Positions 43,699 through 52,036 of a stretch of DNA of 64,000 nt are shown in pieces. Origin of the DNA: Tahibacter harae (lineage in GTDB: Bacteria > Pseudomonadota > Gammaproteobacteria > Xanthomonadales > Rhodanobacteraceae); the NCBI RefSeq assembly GCF_024437735.1, contig NZ_JANFQO010000015.1:62001-126000 (forward strand), in the 5' to 3' direction. A program made the translations under genes and the position numbers. The first letter of the stretch is position 1, and each line of letters begins with the position of its first letter. The notes beneath the pieces were generated by a model. It had not been told where the DNA came from. It searched no databases and saw only the letters and a program-made list of their open reading frames with translations.

Positions 43699-46602
43699 AT
43701 GGCCACCACCCTGCACTGCCTGGACATCACCGATTTCGCGCTGCTGCTGCACCAGGCGCCGCCGCGGCGGCGCATCAGCAGCGTGCATCTGCACCACACC
43801 GGCATGCTGTCCCAGGCGCAATGGCGCGGCGAAGCAAGTCTGCTCGCCCTGCGCCAGCTGCACGGCGTGGAGCGCGGCCAGGGCGATATGGCCCAACACC
43901 TGACCATCGATCCCGCCGGCGGCATCTGGCCGGGACGCGACTGGGAACTGCCGCCAGCCAGTTGCGCCGCGCCGGCCGCCGAAGGCGCGCCGTCGTGGAA
44001 TGGCGACACGCACGAAGGCCCGTTCATGATCGTGCTGGTCGGCAACTTCGACGACCGCAAGGACAAGCTGGTCGGCGCCCAGGAACAGGCCCTGATCGAC
44101 GTGGTCGCGCTGCTGCTGCACCAGGCCGGCCGGACCAGCGGCGCGTGGATCCCGGTGCTGTCCCACGCGCAGATGCACGGCAGCGGCACGTACTGCCCGG
44201 GCACCAGCCTGACCGTGCAGAATGACAAGAGCAACCGGCTGGAACAAGAACTGCTGCAGAAATTCACCAGGCGGGCGGAGAAACTTGCTGCAACCGCATC
44301 CCCGGCGCTGCCGCTGCCGCTGCACCAGCTGCCGCCATCGCTGCGTGCCGCCGTTGCGGCCGGGCGCGAGCGCGCCGCGCATGGCGTGCCGCGCACACCG
44401 GCGCCGGCGCTGGAAATTCCCGAGGACCATGCCGCCCGCGTGACCACGGCCGAACTGGCGCGCAACCTCGCCGGACTGGCTTCCGGCGGCCGCGGCGCGA
44501 TCGATCCGCGCTACGCGCCGCTGTTCGGCCACGTGGTCAATACCGCGCGCGGCCTGCTGCTGGAATCGCCGGTGCAGGACGGTAAAGCCGGCAGCTTCTT
44601 CACCAGCCAGGATGAACTGGAGCATGGTTTTTTCAACAAGCTCGACCAATTCGAACGCCGGCTTGCGCCGGAGGCGCCGCTGCGCATCCTGATCCATCTG
44701 CACGGAGGCCTTGTGGCGGAACGCGACTCGCTCGACTATGCACTGGCGCACCAGCCCTGGTGGCAGCAGGCGCTGGGCGTCTTTCCATTCTTCATGACCT
44801 GGGAATCCGGCTTCCTTGAAAGCCTGCTGCGCAACAAGCGCGAACTGGAAACCGGCCGCGGCCTGGGCGACTGGCTGATCGAGAAAACCGCGGGGCCGCT
44901 GGCGCGCCTGCTGTGGGACCGCATGAAGATCAATGCGGAGCTGTGCAGCGCCGCCGACTGGCATGCCCGCTTCCGCCAACTGGAAGATGCCGCACCGCCG
45001 GCCCGGGTGCCGCGCGGCGTTGCCGGCGGCGCGCGCCTGTTCGCCCTGGCCTTGTTTGAGCGCCTGGGCGAATACGCGCAGCGGCGCAAGGTGCAGTTGC
45101 ACGCGCTGGGCCACAGCGCCGGATCGATCTATCACTGCCATTTCCTGCCGCTGCTGCTGGATCTGATCCGACAGCGCAACCTCAAGGACGAGGTCAGCAT
45201 CGAATCGCTGCATCTGCTCGCACCCGCCGTGCGCCTGGACACCTTCGAGGATCATCTGGCCGGCCCCATCGCCAAACGCGAAATCCGCCAGACCTGGCTC
45301 TACACCATGGACGACCGGCGCGAGCGCGACGACAGCGTGGCCGGGATCTATCGCAAATCCCTGCTGTATTTCGTCGACGAAGCCTGCGAGCGCAACAACC
45401 CCGGTATCCTCGGCATGGCCAGCTATCTGGAGAAAGAACGCGCCCAGGCCGGCAGCCCGATCGCGCGCGCCTTCCCGCCCGGCGCCGCCGCGCCAGGCCA
45501 GGTCGACTTCAGCGACGGCGGCCGCCGTCTGCACGTGACTGAATCGCGCACCCACGGCGGCTTCGACAACGATCCGGCGACGATGAACTCCGTCGCCGCA
45601 CGCATCCTTGGCCAGGCGCTTCCCGGACAAAGCGAGTACCGGCGCTGGATCCCGGCCGACGATAAAAAGCGCGCCGCACAGGAGCTTTCCGACGCTGCTC
45701 CGCCGGCGCGCGCCGCAGCCGCCGGCGGCCGGCGCATCGCCCTGTGCGTAGGCATAGACGCCTATCCCACCGCGCCGCTCAGCGGCTGCGTCGGCGACAG
45801 CCGCAGCTGGGGCCAGGCGCTGCAGGCGCTGGGCTTCGCTGTGCGCTATCTGCACGATGCCGAGGCCACCCGCGCCAACCTCGCCGCGCGCATCGCCGAA
45901 CTGGTGCGCGAGGCGCGCAGCGGCGACTGGCTGGTGCTGCAGATCGCCAGCCACGGCACCGTGTTCGACGATGTCTCCGGCGATGAAGCCTCCGGCTCAG
46001 ACCAGGCCGTGGTGCCGGTGGATTTCCGCGACAACGGCTGCCTGCTGGATGATGAACTGCAGCAGCTGCTGCGGCCGCTGCCGGCGGATGCGCGGCTGAC
46101 CCTGTTCTTCGACCTGTGCCACTCGCTGTCGGCCAGCCGCTTCGCTCCGGCCCTGGGCCGCGCCGCGGGCGCGGACGAGCGCGTGCGCCTGCTGCCGGCG
46201 GACGCGCAGATGTACGCGGCCCGCGCGCGCCAGCGCGCCGCGCTGCCGCCGCGCAGCCGCGTTAACACGCCGGTGGGCTGGCTGCATCTGGCTGCCTGCC
46301 AGGACAGCGAATACGCCTACGAAACCAATGCCTCCGGCGATTTCACCCGCTGCGCCGTGCCGCTGCTGGCACGCGCCGCCGCCGAAGGCTGGAGCGCGGC
46401 CGCCTTCGTCGCCGCGGTGCAGCGCACCTTCCCGCCGGGCTCGCGCCAGAACCCCGGCCTGATGCCGGGCTGCAATCCGCACCAGCGCCTGCTGCCCGCT
46501 CCGGCCGGCACCGCCGCGGCGCAGGACCGCGGCGGCGAACTGGCGCGCATCGCCCAGCTGCTGGAGCAGGCCGCCAGCGGCCTGCGGGCCTTGCAGGGCT
46601 GA
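43699..46602 (+). CDS. PGRP/amidase - serine hydrolase - caspase-like fusion protein (operon gene 3)
   Basis: A 967-residue protein with three enzyme-like domains and no signal peptide. (1) About 25-175, Amidase_2/PGRP-like: VHLHHTGM (His32/33), HLTIDPAGGIWPG (His67), VLSHAQMHGSGTYCPGTSL (His156, Cys166) fit the zinc-amidase ligands. (2) About 325-650, alpha/beta hydrolase: ILIHLHGGLVAERD (oxyanion) and LHALGHSAGSIYH (nucleophile Ser473); ESRTHGGFDND (His619) may be the catalytic His. (3) About 676-925, caspase-like: RRIALCVGIDAYP, IASHGTVFDD (His752) and LFFDLCHSLSAS (Cys807). Start ATG 43699 with GCGAGGA upstream; 18 bp after gene 2. Processing, target and trigger are unknown. Confidence 0.85.
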   Translation: MATTLHCLDITDFALLLHQAPPRRRISSVHLHHTGMLSQAQWRGEASLLALRQLHGVERGQGDMAQHLTIDPAGGIWPGRDWELPPASCAAPAAEGAPSWNGDTHEGPFMIVLVGNFDDRKDKLVGAQEQALIDVVALLLHQAGRTSGAWIPVLSHAQMHGSGTYCPGTSLTVQNDKSNRLEQELLQKFTRRAEKLAATASPALPLPLHQLPPSLRAAVAAGRERAAHGVPRTPAPALEIPEDHAARVTTAELARNLAGLASGGRGAIDPRYAPLFGHVVNTARGLLLESPVQDGKAGSFFTSQDELEHGFFNKLDQFERRLAPEAPLRILIHLHGGLVAERDSLDYALAHQPWWQQALGVFPFFMTWESGFLESLLRNKRELETGRGLGDWLIEKTAGPLARLLWDRMKINAELCSAADWHARFRQLEDAAPPARVPRGVAGGARLFALALFERLGEYAQRRKVQLHALGHSAGSIYHCHFLPLLLDLIRQRNLKDEVSIESLHLLAPAVRLDTFEDHLAGPIAKREIRQTWLYTMDDRRERDDSVAGIYRKSLLYFVDEACERNNPGILGMASYLEKERAQAGSPIARAFPPGAAAPGQVDFSDGGRRLHVTESRTHGGFDNDPATMNSVAARILGQALPGQSEYRRWIPADDKKRAAQELSDAAPPARAAAAGGRRIALCVGIDAYPTAPLSGCVGDSRSWGQALQALGFAVRYLHDAEATRANLAARIAELVREARSGDWLVLQIASHGTVFDDVSGDEASGSDQAVVPVDFRDNGCLLDDELQQLLRPLPADARLTLFFDLCHSLSASRFAPALGRAAGADERVRLLPADAQMYAARARQRAALPPRSRVNTPVGWLHLAACQDSEYAYETNASGDFTRCAVPLLARAAAEGWSAAAFVAAVQRTFPPGSRQNPGLMPGCNPHQRLLPAPAGTAAAQDRGGELARIAQLLEQAASGLRALQG

Positions 46603-46606
46603 CCTC

Positions 46607-48385
46607 ATGCAACTGGCCGACGACGACATCCTCATCGCCGCGCGCCTGGCCGATGCGCCCGTGGCGACGTCCAACGTGCGCGAGCGCCGCCGCCTGCAGA
46701 TCTACGCCGTAGATCCGGCGCTGCGCCAGCGCGACGGCCAGATCACCCAGATCGATCTGCCGTTCGAGCCGCTGCCGCAGATGCGCGGCCGGCGCCTGAG
46801 CGTGGATCTGCTGCCCGGCCCCTTCGATGCGACCCGGCTGCGCGCGGCCGACCTGGACAGCGTGCAGGTCGCCGCCCGCGCCGGCCTCAGCCCGTCGATG
46901 ACGGATCCCTGCTTCGCCCAGCAGATGACCTACGCGGTGTGCAGCTGGACGCTGGAGCGCTTCCGCCGCGCCCTCGGGCGCGAGCCCGAGTTCGCCTTTG
47001 CCGGCAGGCTGCAGCTGCAACCCAACGCGATGGAAGAAGCCAACGCCTATTACGACCGCGAAAAGCAGGCGCTGCGCTTCGGCTGGTTCCGCCAGAACGT
47101 GGATGCGCCCGGCGCCAACCAGCGCGGCGCCCTGGTCTGCACCGCGCTGTCCCACGACATCGTCGTGCACGAGATGGCGCATGCCCTGCTCGACGGCCAG
47201 CGCAGCCACTTGCTGCTGCCGACCAATCCCGACGTACTGGCGCTGCACGAAGGTTTCGCCGACCTGATCGCGCTGTTCGCCCATTTCACCCATTACGATC
47301 TCGTGCGCGATGCCATCGCCCGCTACGACGGCAACCTGGACGATCCGCGCCTGATCCAGATAGGCCGCCAGTTCGGCCAGGGCAGCGGGCTGGGCGGCCC
47401 GCTGCGCACCTCCATTCTCGATCCCGTGGCCGAGGACAGCGACGCACCCTCGCCGGTCAACTACGCCAACGCGCTGCTGCCGCATGCGCGCGGCTCGCTG
47501 CTGCTGTCGGCCGTGTTCGAGGCCTTCCGCAACGTATACCTGCGCAAGACCGAAAAATGGCGCCGGGTGGCAGCGGGTTTTTCCACACTTTCATCGCATC
47601 CGCTGCTGTTCGACCAGCTCAGCAAGACCGCCTGCGAACTCGCCGGCCAGTTCCTCAACATCGTCATCCGCGCGCTGGACTACCTGCCGCCGGTGGACGT
47701 GGATTTCGGCGAGTTCCTGCGCGCCATGATCACGGCCGACTACGAACTGGTGCCCGACGATCCGTGGCATTACCGCGAAGCCCTGGTCTACGCCTTCCGC
47801 CGCTATGGCATTCCGGTCTCCAACGTGCAGGCGCTGGACGAGAAGGAGCTGCTCTGGCGCGATGCCGAGGAACTGCCGCTGGCGCGCGATCTCAAGGCCG
47901 GCGCCCTGGAGCGCCTGGCGGCGCTGCCGCGCCGCCCGGGCCCGGACGAGCCGCCGCTTTCCTGGCGCCGCGCCGAATGCGTGCGCGATTTCCTGCGCGA
48001 CAACGGCGAGTCCCTGGCGGCCTTGAGCCTGACGCAGCCGGACGTGCGCGGCGAACAGTTGCGGATCGAGAGCATACGCGCGATCAACCGCATCAGCCCA
48101 GCCGGCGAACTGACTGCCGAATTCGGCATAGAACTGCTGCAATGGCGGCGCGATCCGGACATTGGCTGGTTTCCCGGCGGCTGCACCCTGATCGTGAGCG
48201 GCGAAGGAAAGCTGCGCTATGTGATCTGGAAGGATCCACGCAGCGCCAGCCGCATCGCCGCGACGCGCCGCTATCTCGATGGCGCCGGCCTGCGCCATGC
48301 GGGGCTGTTCCAGGCGGATGAGCCGGCAGATGTGAACCGCGCGGCGAGCCGGGCGCTGCATGCACTGCATCTGCCCTGCTGCTGA
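46607..48385 (+). CDS. HExxH zinc metalloprotease-like protein (operon gene 4)
   Basis: A 592-residue soluble protein. VVHEMAHALLDGQ (His188, Glu189, His192) and HEGFADLIALFAHF (214-227, likely third ligand Glu215) form a gluzincin-type zinc site. The region before it, RLQLQPNAMEEANAYYDREKQALRFGWF, leads into the active-site helix as in peptidases that act on folded substrates. The C-terminal 150 residues end in a beta-rich part (FPGGCTLIVSGEGKLRYVIWKDP). It lies 4 bp after gene 3, so it is part of the same operon. No signal peptide. It could process or be processed by the caspase-fusion protein. Confidence 0.82.
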   Translation: MQLADDDILIAARLADAPVATSNVRERRRLQIYAVDPALRQRDGQITQIDLPFEPLPQMRGRRLSVDLLPGPFDATRLRAADLDSVQVAARAGLSPSMTDPCFAQQMTYAVCSWTLERFRRALGREPEFAFAGRLQLQPNAMEEANAYYDREKQALRFGWFRQNVDAPGANQRGALVCTALSHDIVVHEMAHALLDGQRSHLLLPTNPDVLALHEGFADLIALFAHFTHYDLVRDAIARYDGNLDDPRLIQIGRQFGQGSGLGGPLRTSILDPVAEDSDAPSPVNYANALLPHARGSLLLSAVFEAFRNVYLRKTEKWRRVAAGFSTLSSHPLLFDQLSKTACELAGQFLNIVIRALDYLPPVDVDFGEFLRAMITADYELVPDDPWHYREALVYAFRRYGIPVSNVQALDEKELLWRDAEELPLARDLKAGALERLAALPRRPGPDEPPLSWRRAECVRDFLRDNGESLAALSLTQPDVRGEQLRIESIRAINRISPAGELTAEFGIELLQWRRDPDIGWFPGGCTLIVSGEGKLRYVIWKDPRSASRIAATRRYLDGAGLRHAGLFQADEPADVNRAASRALHALHLPCC

Positions 48386-48400
48386 GGCGTGGCGGCCTTG

Positions 48401-49147
48401 CTAGCCGCCGGGCTGCAACGCACCGGCCTCCAGCGCCGCATGCTGCGCCCGGCGCAGGCGCGCGCAGGGCAATACCAGCTGCGCCCAGGCCGCGGCCGGC
48501 AGCGCCGCCGGCCGGCTGATCTCGCCCACGCGCCGGCGCAGCGGCGTGCCGGCGAACAGGATGTGATTGCCCTGTTCGGCATCGTCCACGCCCAGCACGG
48601 CGCCGTCGAAATGGCGGCGCAGGCGCTGGCGGAAACGCTCCAGGTTGGGATCGTCGCGCGCCAGATTCACCACCAGCAGACCACCGCGCCTGAGCGCGCC
48701 GCGGCAGTCCTCGACGAAGCTTGCCGCCGCCAGCCGCGCCGGCATGCCGGCCGCGTCGTAGCCGTCGAGCAGGATCACATCGAAGCGCCGCCGCACCGCC
48801 GCCACGAAGCGCGCGCCGTCGTCCATGCGCACGCTGAAACGGCGGTCGTTGCGCGGCACGTGGAATTCATCGCGCAAGGCGATCACGTCCGCGTCTATCT
48901 CCACGACCTCGATGCGCGCCTGCGGCAGGAAGCGGTGACAGAACTTGGCCAGCGAGCCTCCGCCCAATCCGATCATCGCCACCTGCCGCGGCTGCGGCAG
49001 GAACAGCAGGAAGCCCATCATGGTGCGGGTGTAGTCGAACACCAGCGTATCCGGCTCGCGCTTGAGCATGCGGCTCTGGATCAGCTCCGGGCCGAAATGC
49101 AGCGAACGGGTGGTTTCGGTGTCGACGATGTACGGCTTGGGCGGCAT
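48401..49147 (-). CDS. spermidine synthase-like class I methyltransferase
   Basis: A 248-residue SAM/dcSAM-binding Rossmann protein of the spermine/spermidine synthase family. VAMIGLGGGSLAKFCHRFLP is motif I, IEVVEIDADVIALRDEF binds the cofactor ribose, and MDDGARFV with FDVILLDGYDAAGMP forms the active-site side. It is shorter than true SpeE and lacks its N-terminal beta-domain, so polyamine synthesis is doubtful. ATG 49147. It converges on the four-gene operon with 15 bp between stops. Confidence 0.85.
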   Translation of the reverse strand: MPPKPYIVDTETTRSLHFGPELIQSRMLKREPDTLVFDYTRTMMGFLLFLPQPRQVAMIGLGGGSLAKFCHRFLPQARIEVVEIDADVIALRDEFHVPRNDRRFSVRMDDGARFVAAVRRRFDVILLDGYDAAGMPARLAAASFVEDCRGALRRGGLLVVNLARDDPNLERFRQRLRRHFDGAVLGVDDAEQGNHILFAGTPLRRRVGEISRPAALPAAAWAQLVLPCARLRRAQHAALEAGALQPGG

Positions 49148-49322
49148 GGCGAAGCGGCGGCGGAGGGCGGCGGCGGAGGGCGGCGGGCAGCATAACGGAT
49201 GGACAGCGGCTTCCCCGCACCGGCGGCGCGCGGCGCGCCGCCCGGCCGGCGCACTTGCTGCGGCGAAGCCGCCGCGGCGTCCGCCCTGGCGGAACACCTG
49301 CCGCGGCGAAGCCACCGCGCCG

Positions 49323-49820
49323 GTGCGCTTGATCGGCGCACCTGCTCTACACTGGCCGCATGCCGCCCGCTATGCCGCCCTGCCCCGTGGAGCCGCGCTG
49401 AACCTGGACTACGACGCCCAGGCCGGTGCTGTCGCCGCACTGTACTGCGCGGAGCAACTACACCGCTTCAGCCTCCGCTACAACGTCAACGACGGCTTCG
49501 AGCCGCTGCACGCCGTGGTCGCGCATCCGCATTGCGATGCCGGCACGGCGCTGTATCTCTACTGGCAATTCCACGAACTGCTGGCCGATGCCCAGGCCCG
49601 CGCCGATACGGCGCTGGAACCACCGCGCTGGAATGCCGATGCCGTGCTGACGGCGATAGAACAGCGCTATCCGCACGGTTTTCGCCACCACGCCGTTGCC
49701 TACGACCCGGCTGCCCTAGCGCTGGACGCAACAGGGCTGGCGCAGATCCGCGCCCCCCATCCCGGCTTGCCGCTGCTGCACCCGTTGCGCACCGGCATCG
49801 CGGCAGACACGCCGCACTGA
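49323..49820 (+). CDS. DUF4274-like protein
   Basis: About 165 residues. LRYNVNDGFEPLHAVVAHPHCDAGTALYLYWQFHELL matches the DUF4274 pattern (N-DG-x-x-P-L-x-x-V-x-x-x-x-x-CD-x-GTAL-x-x-YW). The domain is found in small standalone proteins of unknown role. No ATG lies in frame before the domain; GTG 49323 or TTG 49329 are the candidate starts, so the N-terminus is uncertain. It is the last gene before the genomic island. Confidence 0.65.
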   Translation: MRLIGAPALHWPHAARYAALPRGAALNLDYDAQAGAVAALYCAEQLHRFSLRYNVNDGFEPLHAVVAHPHCDAGTALYLYWQFHELLADAQARADTALEPPRWNADAVLTAIEQRYPHGFRHHAVAYDPAALALDATGLAQIRAPHPGLPLLHPLRTGIAADTPH

Positions 49821-50064
49821 TGCAGCGCCCTTGCCCCCTGCGTCTGCCGCCTCATCGATTGCCGTCGCCCCGCGAACCGCTGGCGACAGGAAAGCATCGC
49901 CCGGGCGATCCGCGGACTTCCTGAGCGCCGTGGCGTTGCTTTCCGCGAAGCAACCGGCGCGCGGCCCGGCGATACCGAAGTCTGCGTTCCGACCAGGCCG
50001 CCGGACGCAGGCGCTGAAACATTACGGTGTTTTTCAACAGCGCGTGGCGGCCCGCAGGACGGTC

Positions 50065-50081
50065 TTCACTCCCACTTGATC
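50065..50081. other. island attachment repeat (distal att site)
   Basis: TTCACTCCCACTTGATC matches TTCACTCCCACTCGATC at the 3' end of guaA (59771-59787) at 16 of 17 positions, in direct orientation. It is the remnant of the guaA end left by site-specific integration. The sequence just inside it is AT-rich (ATAAATAGCCGAAAAACAACC). Confidence 0.85.
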
Positions 50082-50109
50082 ATAAATAGCCGAAAAACAA
50101 CCATATATA

Positions 50110-50769
50110 TCAATGCCTTACTAATGGCCGCTCTGTAAGTACCATGAACAATACCACGCTCAACTCCACAGCACTTGGATGACGCCAAGGATTCAGGGCA
50201 ACTTCGCAGCCCTGACGCTGCCGAAGGCTGTCCGCCCAGGCCGCCAAGGTATCAATCTCTGCAGTCAGTGTCTCTGGCCTCGGCAGAGGACGGCTCAACG
50301 CAGCGGCGGCGCTGTGCAGCAGCTCGGAACAGCGACCAAATCCGTCCCGCATGGCCTCGCAGTCGGGAACCGTGATCGCGGTCAGCTTGACCAAGCCAGG
50401 CGTCTTCACTTCGTTGGACAGTCGCCGGATGACGTGCCCGACAGCTTCTTCAACCGCGATCTCCCACGTATCGCGCAACGTCGCGGCGATGGATTTAACG
50501 GACTTGCGCCACTCGTCGAGATTGCCCTGCTCGAAATGGTAGCGTTCACCCGCAAGCTGATTGCTCAGACTTGTGGTGATGTCACTGACCCGACGCGCTT
50601 TGAATGGCGGCTCGCTGCGGCAGAAGCCTGCCTTGTCAGCGCCCCGGCCGATGGAGCTAATCGCCACCGGCGGCTTGGGCTGAGCATCATCCGCTGCGCG
50701 ATTCAGCTCGAACAGGAACGCAAGATCATGCGCGAAGACGATGACCTGGCGGTGCGCGGCCTCAGCCAC
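50110..50769 (-). pseudogene. C-terminal fragment of an AAA-type ATPase, cut by the IS3 element
   Basis: About 220 codons that begin exactly at the IS end with VAEAAHRQVIVFAHDLAFLF, the H-loop region of an ABC/SMC-like AAA ATPase (Q-V-I-V-F-x-HD). The Walker A, signature and Walker B parts are absent, and the other side of the IS does not contain them, so the 5' part was deleted. The frame now reads back into the IS, which supplies a chance ATG (50808). It was probably the last gene of the methyltransferase-helicase-nuclease operon. Confidence 0.7.
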
Positions 50770-50798
50770 TGACCTGCCCCCACCTGCCGTACCAATGA

Positions 50799-51631
50799 TT
50801 ACTGACAAAGCCCGGAGTTGAAAGGTACTGCGTTGCTAGCTTGCTGTGCTCGGTGATTGGCGGCGAACTGTGCCGGTGGAACGCGTCTACAACTGCTGTG
50901 TGGCCGCACTTCGTTGTAGTCACGCCGCTATGTCGCGATGACATCGCGAGCTTGAGCCAGCGAAGTGAACCCGTGTTCGTTGAGGCATTCGTCGCGGAAC
51001 TTTCCGTTGAAGCTCTCGACGTAGCCGTTCTGCATGGGACGGCCCGGCTGAATCAGCAAATGTTCGATGCCATGTCGTTGCGTCCAGGCGATGAAAGCTC
51101 GACTGGTGAACTCAGGGCCGTCGTCGGTTCGCACAGCACGCGGGTAACCGCGAAAGCAGGCGGCCTGGTCCAGTACATGCACTACGTAGGCGCCGCTGAT
51201 GCCGTGATCGACGGCAATGTCGACGCATTCGTGGCTGAAGTCATCAGCGACCGTCAGGCACTTCAGCTGGCGACTGCTAGCCAAGGTGTCGCTGACAAAA
51301 TCCATGCTCCATACCGCGTTCGGGCTATTGGCCGGCGTGAGCGGTTGGCGCTCGCTGGTGGGGCGCTTGGCTTTCTTGCGGCGGCGCACAGCCAAATTCG
51401 CCTCTTGGTATAGGCGGTAGATCTTCTTGTGGTTCACGCTCGGAAACTCCAGACGCAGCAAGTCGTGCAGACGGCGGTAGCCAAATCTGCGGCGAACTTG
51501 CGCCAGCTCGATGATCCGGGCCGACAGCCTTGCGTGGCGGCCGTTGGCTGAGGCGGATGACGGAAGGCATCGCGGGATAGCCCCGCAAGGCGGCAGGCTC
51601 GTCGCTCGCTCAACGTCGTGAGTTCAAGCAT
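50799..51631 (-). pseudogene. IS3-family transposase orfB, inactivated
   Basis: The rve/DDE integrase-core subunit. NAVWSMDFVSDTL (first Asp), VRTDDGPEFTSRAF (second Asp) and NGYVESFNGKFRDECLNEH (Glu) are intact. A one-base deletion near 51530 shifts the frame between LAGLSRDAFR and LSARIIELAQVRRRFGYRRL. An in-frame TAG (50928-50930) replaces the conserved Trp of RDVIATW, cutting off RRDYNEVRPHSSC and the last 40 residues. The element cannot make a normal OrfAB protein. Confidence 0.85.
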
Positions 51632-51663
51632 GCGACGAACCGCCTCGCGCTTGCGTTGCGGGG

Positions 51664-51930
51664 CTAGCGCTTTGCCCCAAAGCCGATCTTCAGCCCTTCG
51701 ATGTCCAGGTGCGCTCCGGCCAACAGGCGCTTCAGCCGATTGCTCTCGGCCTCCAATTCCTTCAGGCGCTTGGCGTCTTCGCCTTCCATGCCGCCGTACT
51801 TCGCCCGCCAGCTGTAGAAGCTGGCAGGACTGAGGCCATGCTGGCGCGCGAGCTCCGCGACAGCCATGCCAGCTTCTGCTTGCTTGATGAACCCGATGAT
51901 TTGCTCGGTGGTGAAGCGACTCTTCTTCAT
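51664..51930 (-). CDS. IS3-family transposase OrfA
   Basis: An 88-residue HTH protein (transposase_8): MKKSRFTTEQIIGFIKQAE, GMAVAELARQHGLSPASFYSWRAKYGG, then a leucine-zipper-like coiled coil (LKELEAESNRLKRLLAGAHLDIEGLK). It normally binds IS ends and is joined to OrfB by -1 frameshifting. It is intact, but its partner orfB is broken. ATG 51930. Confidence 0.92.
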   Translation of the reverse strand: MKKSRFTTEQIIGFIKQAEAGMAVAELARQHGLSPASFYSWRAKYGGMEGEDAKRLKELEAESNRLKRLLAGAHLDIEGLKIGFGAKR

Positions 51931-52036
51931 GTCCGTCCTCGTGATTGACGGACTTTACAGCTTCAGTTGGTACGGCTCAGCGGGGGCAGGTCACATCCTG
52001 GCAGGCGGCCAGGGCTATTCATGCACTTGGGCTGTC

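Larger units (their letters stand above)
50770..51993 (-). mobile_element. IS3-family insertion sequence, decayed
   Basis: A 1224-bp element with imperfect terminal inverted repeats of about 25 bp (50770-50794 and 51968-51993). The outer 12 bases TGACCTGCCCCC and inner 9 bases GCCGTACCA are identical on both sides. It has orfA and a damaged orfB on the minus strand. The flanking 3 bp are CAC and CAT, so no clean target duplication is left. Confidence 0.88.

Noticed and set aside
42787-45954. 1055-codon minus-strand open frame
   Set aside because: Antisense to operon genes 1-3, Gln/Ala/Arg-rich, without motifs; the plus strand has catalytic motifs throughout.
48401-49147. speE (polyamine biosynthesis)
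   Set aside because: The N-terminal beta-domain of SpeE is missing and no speD is nearby; many short spermidine-synthase-like proteins have other roles.
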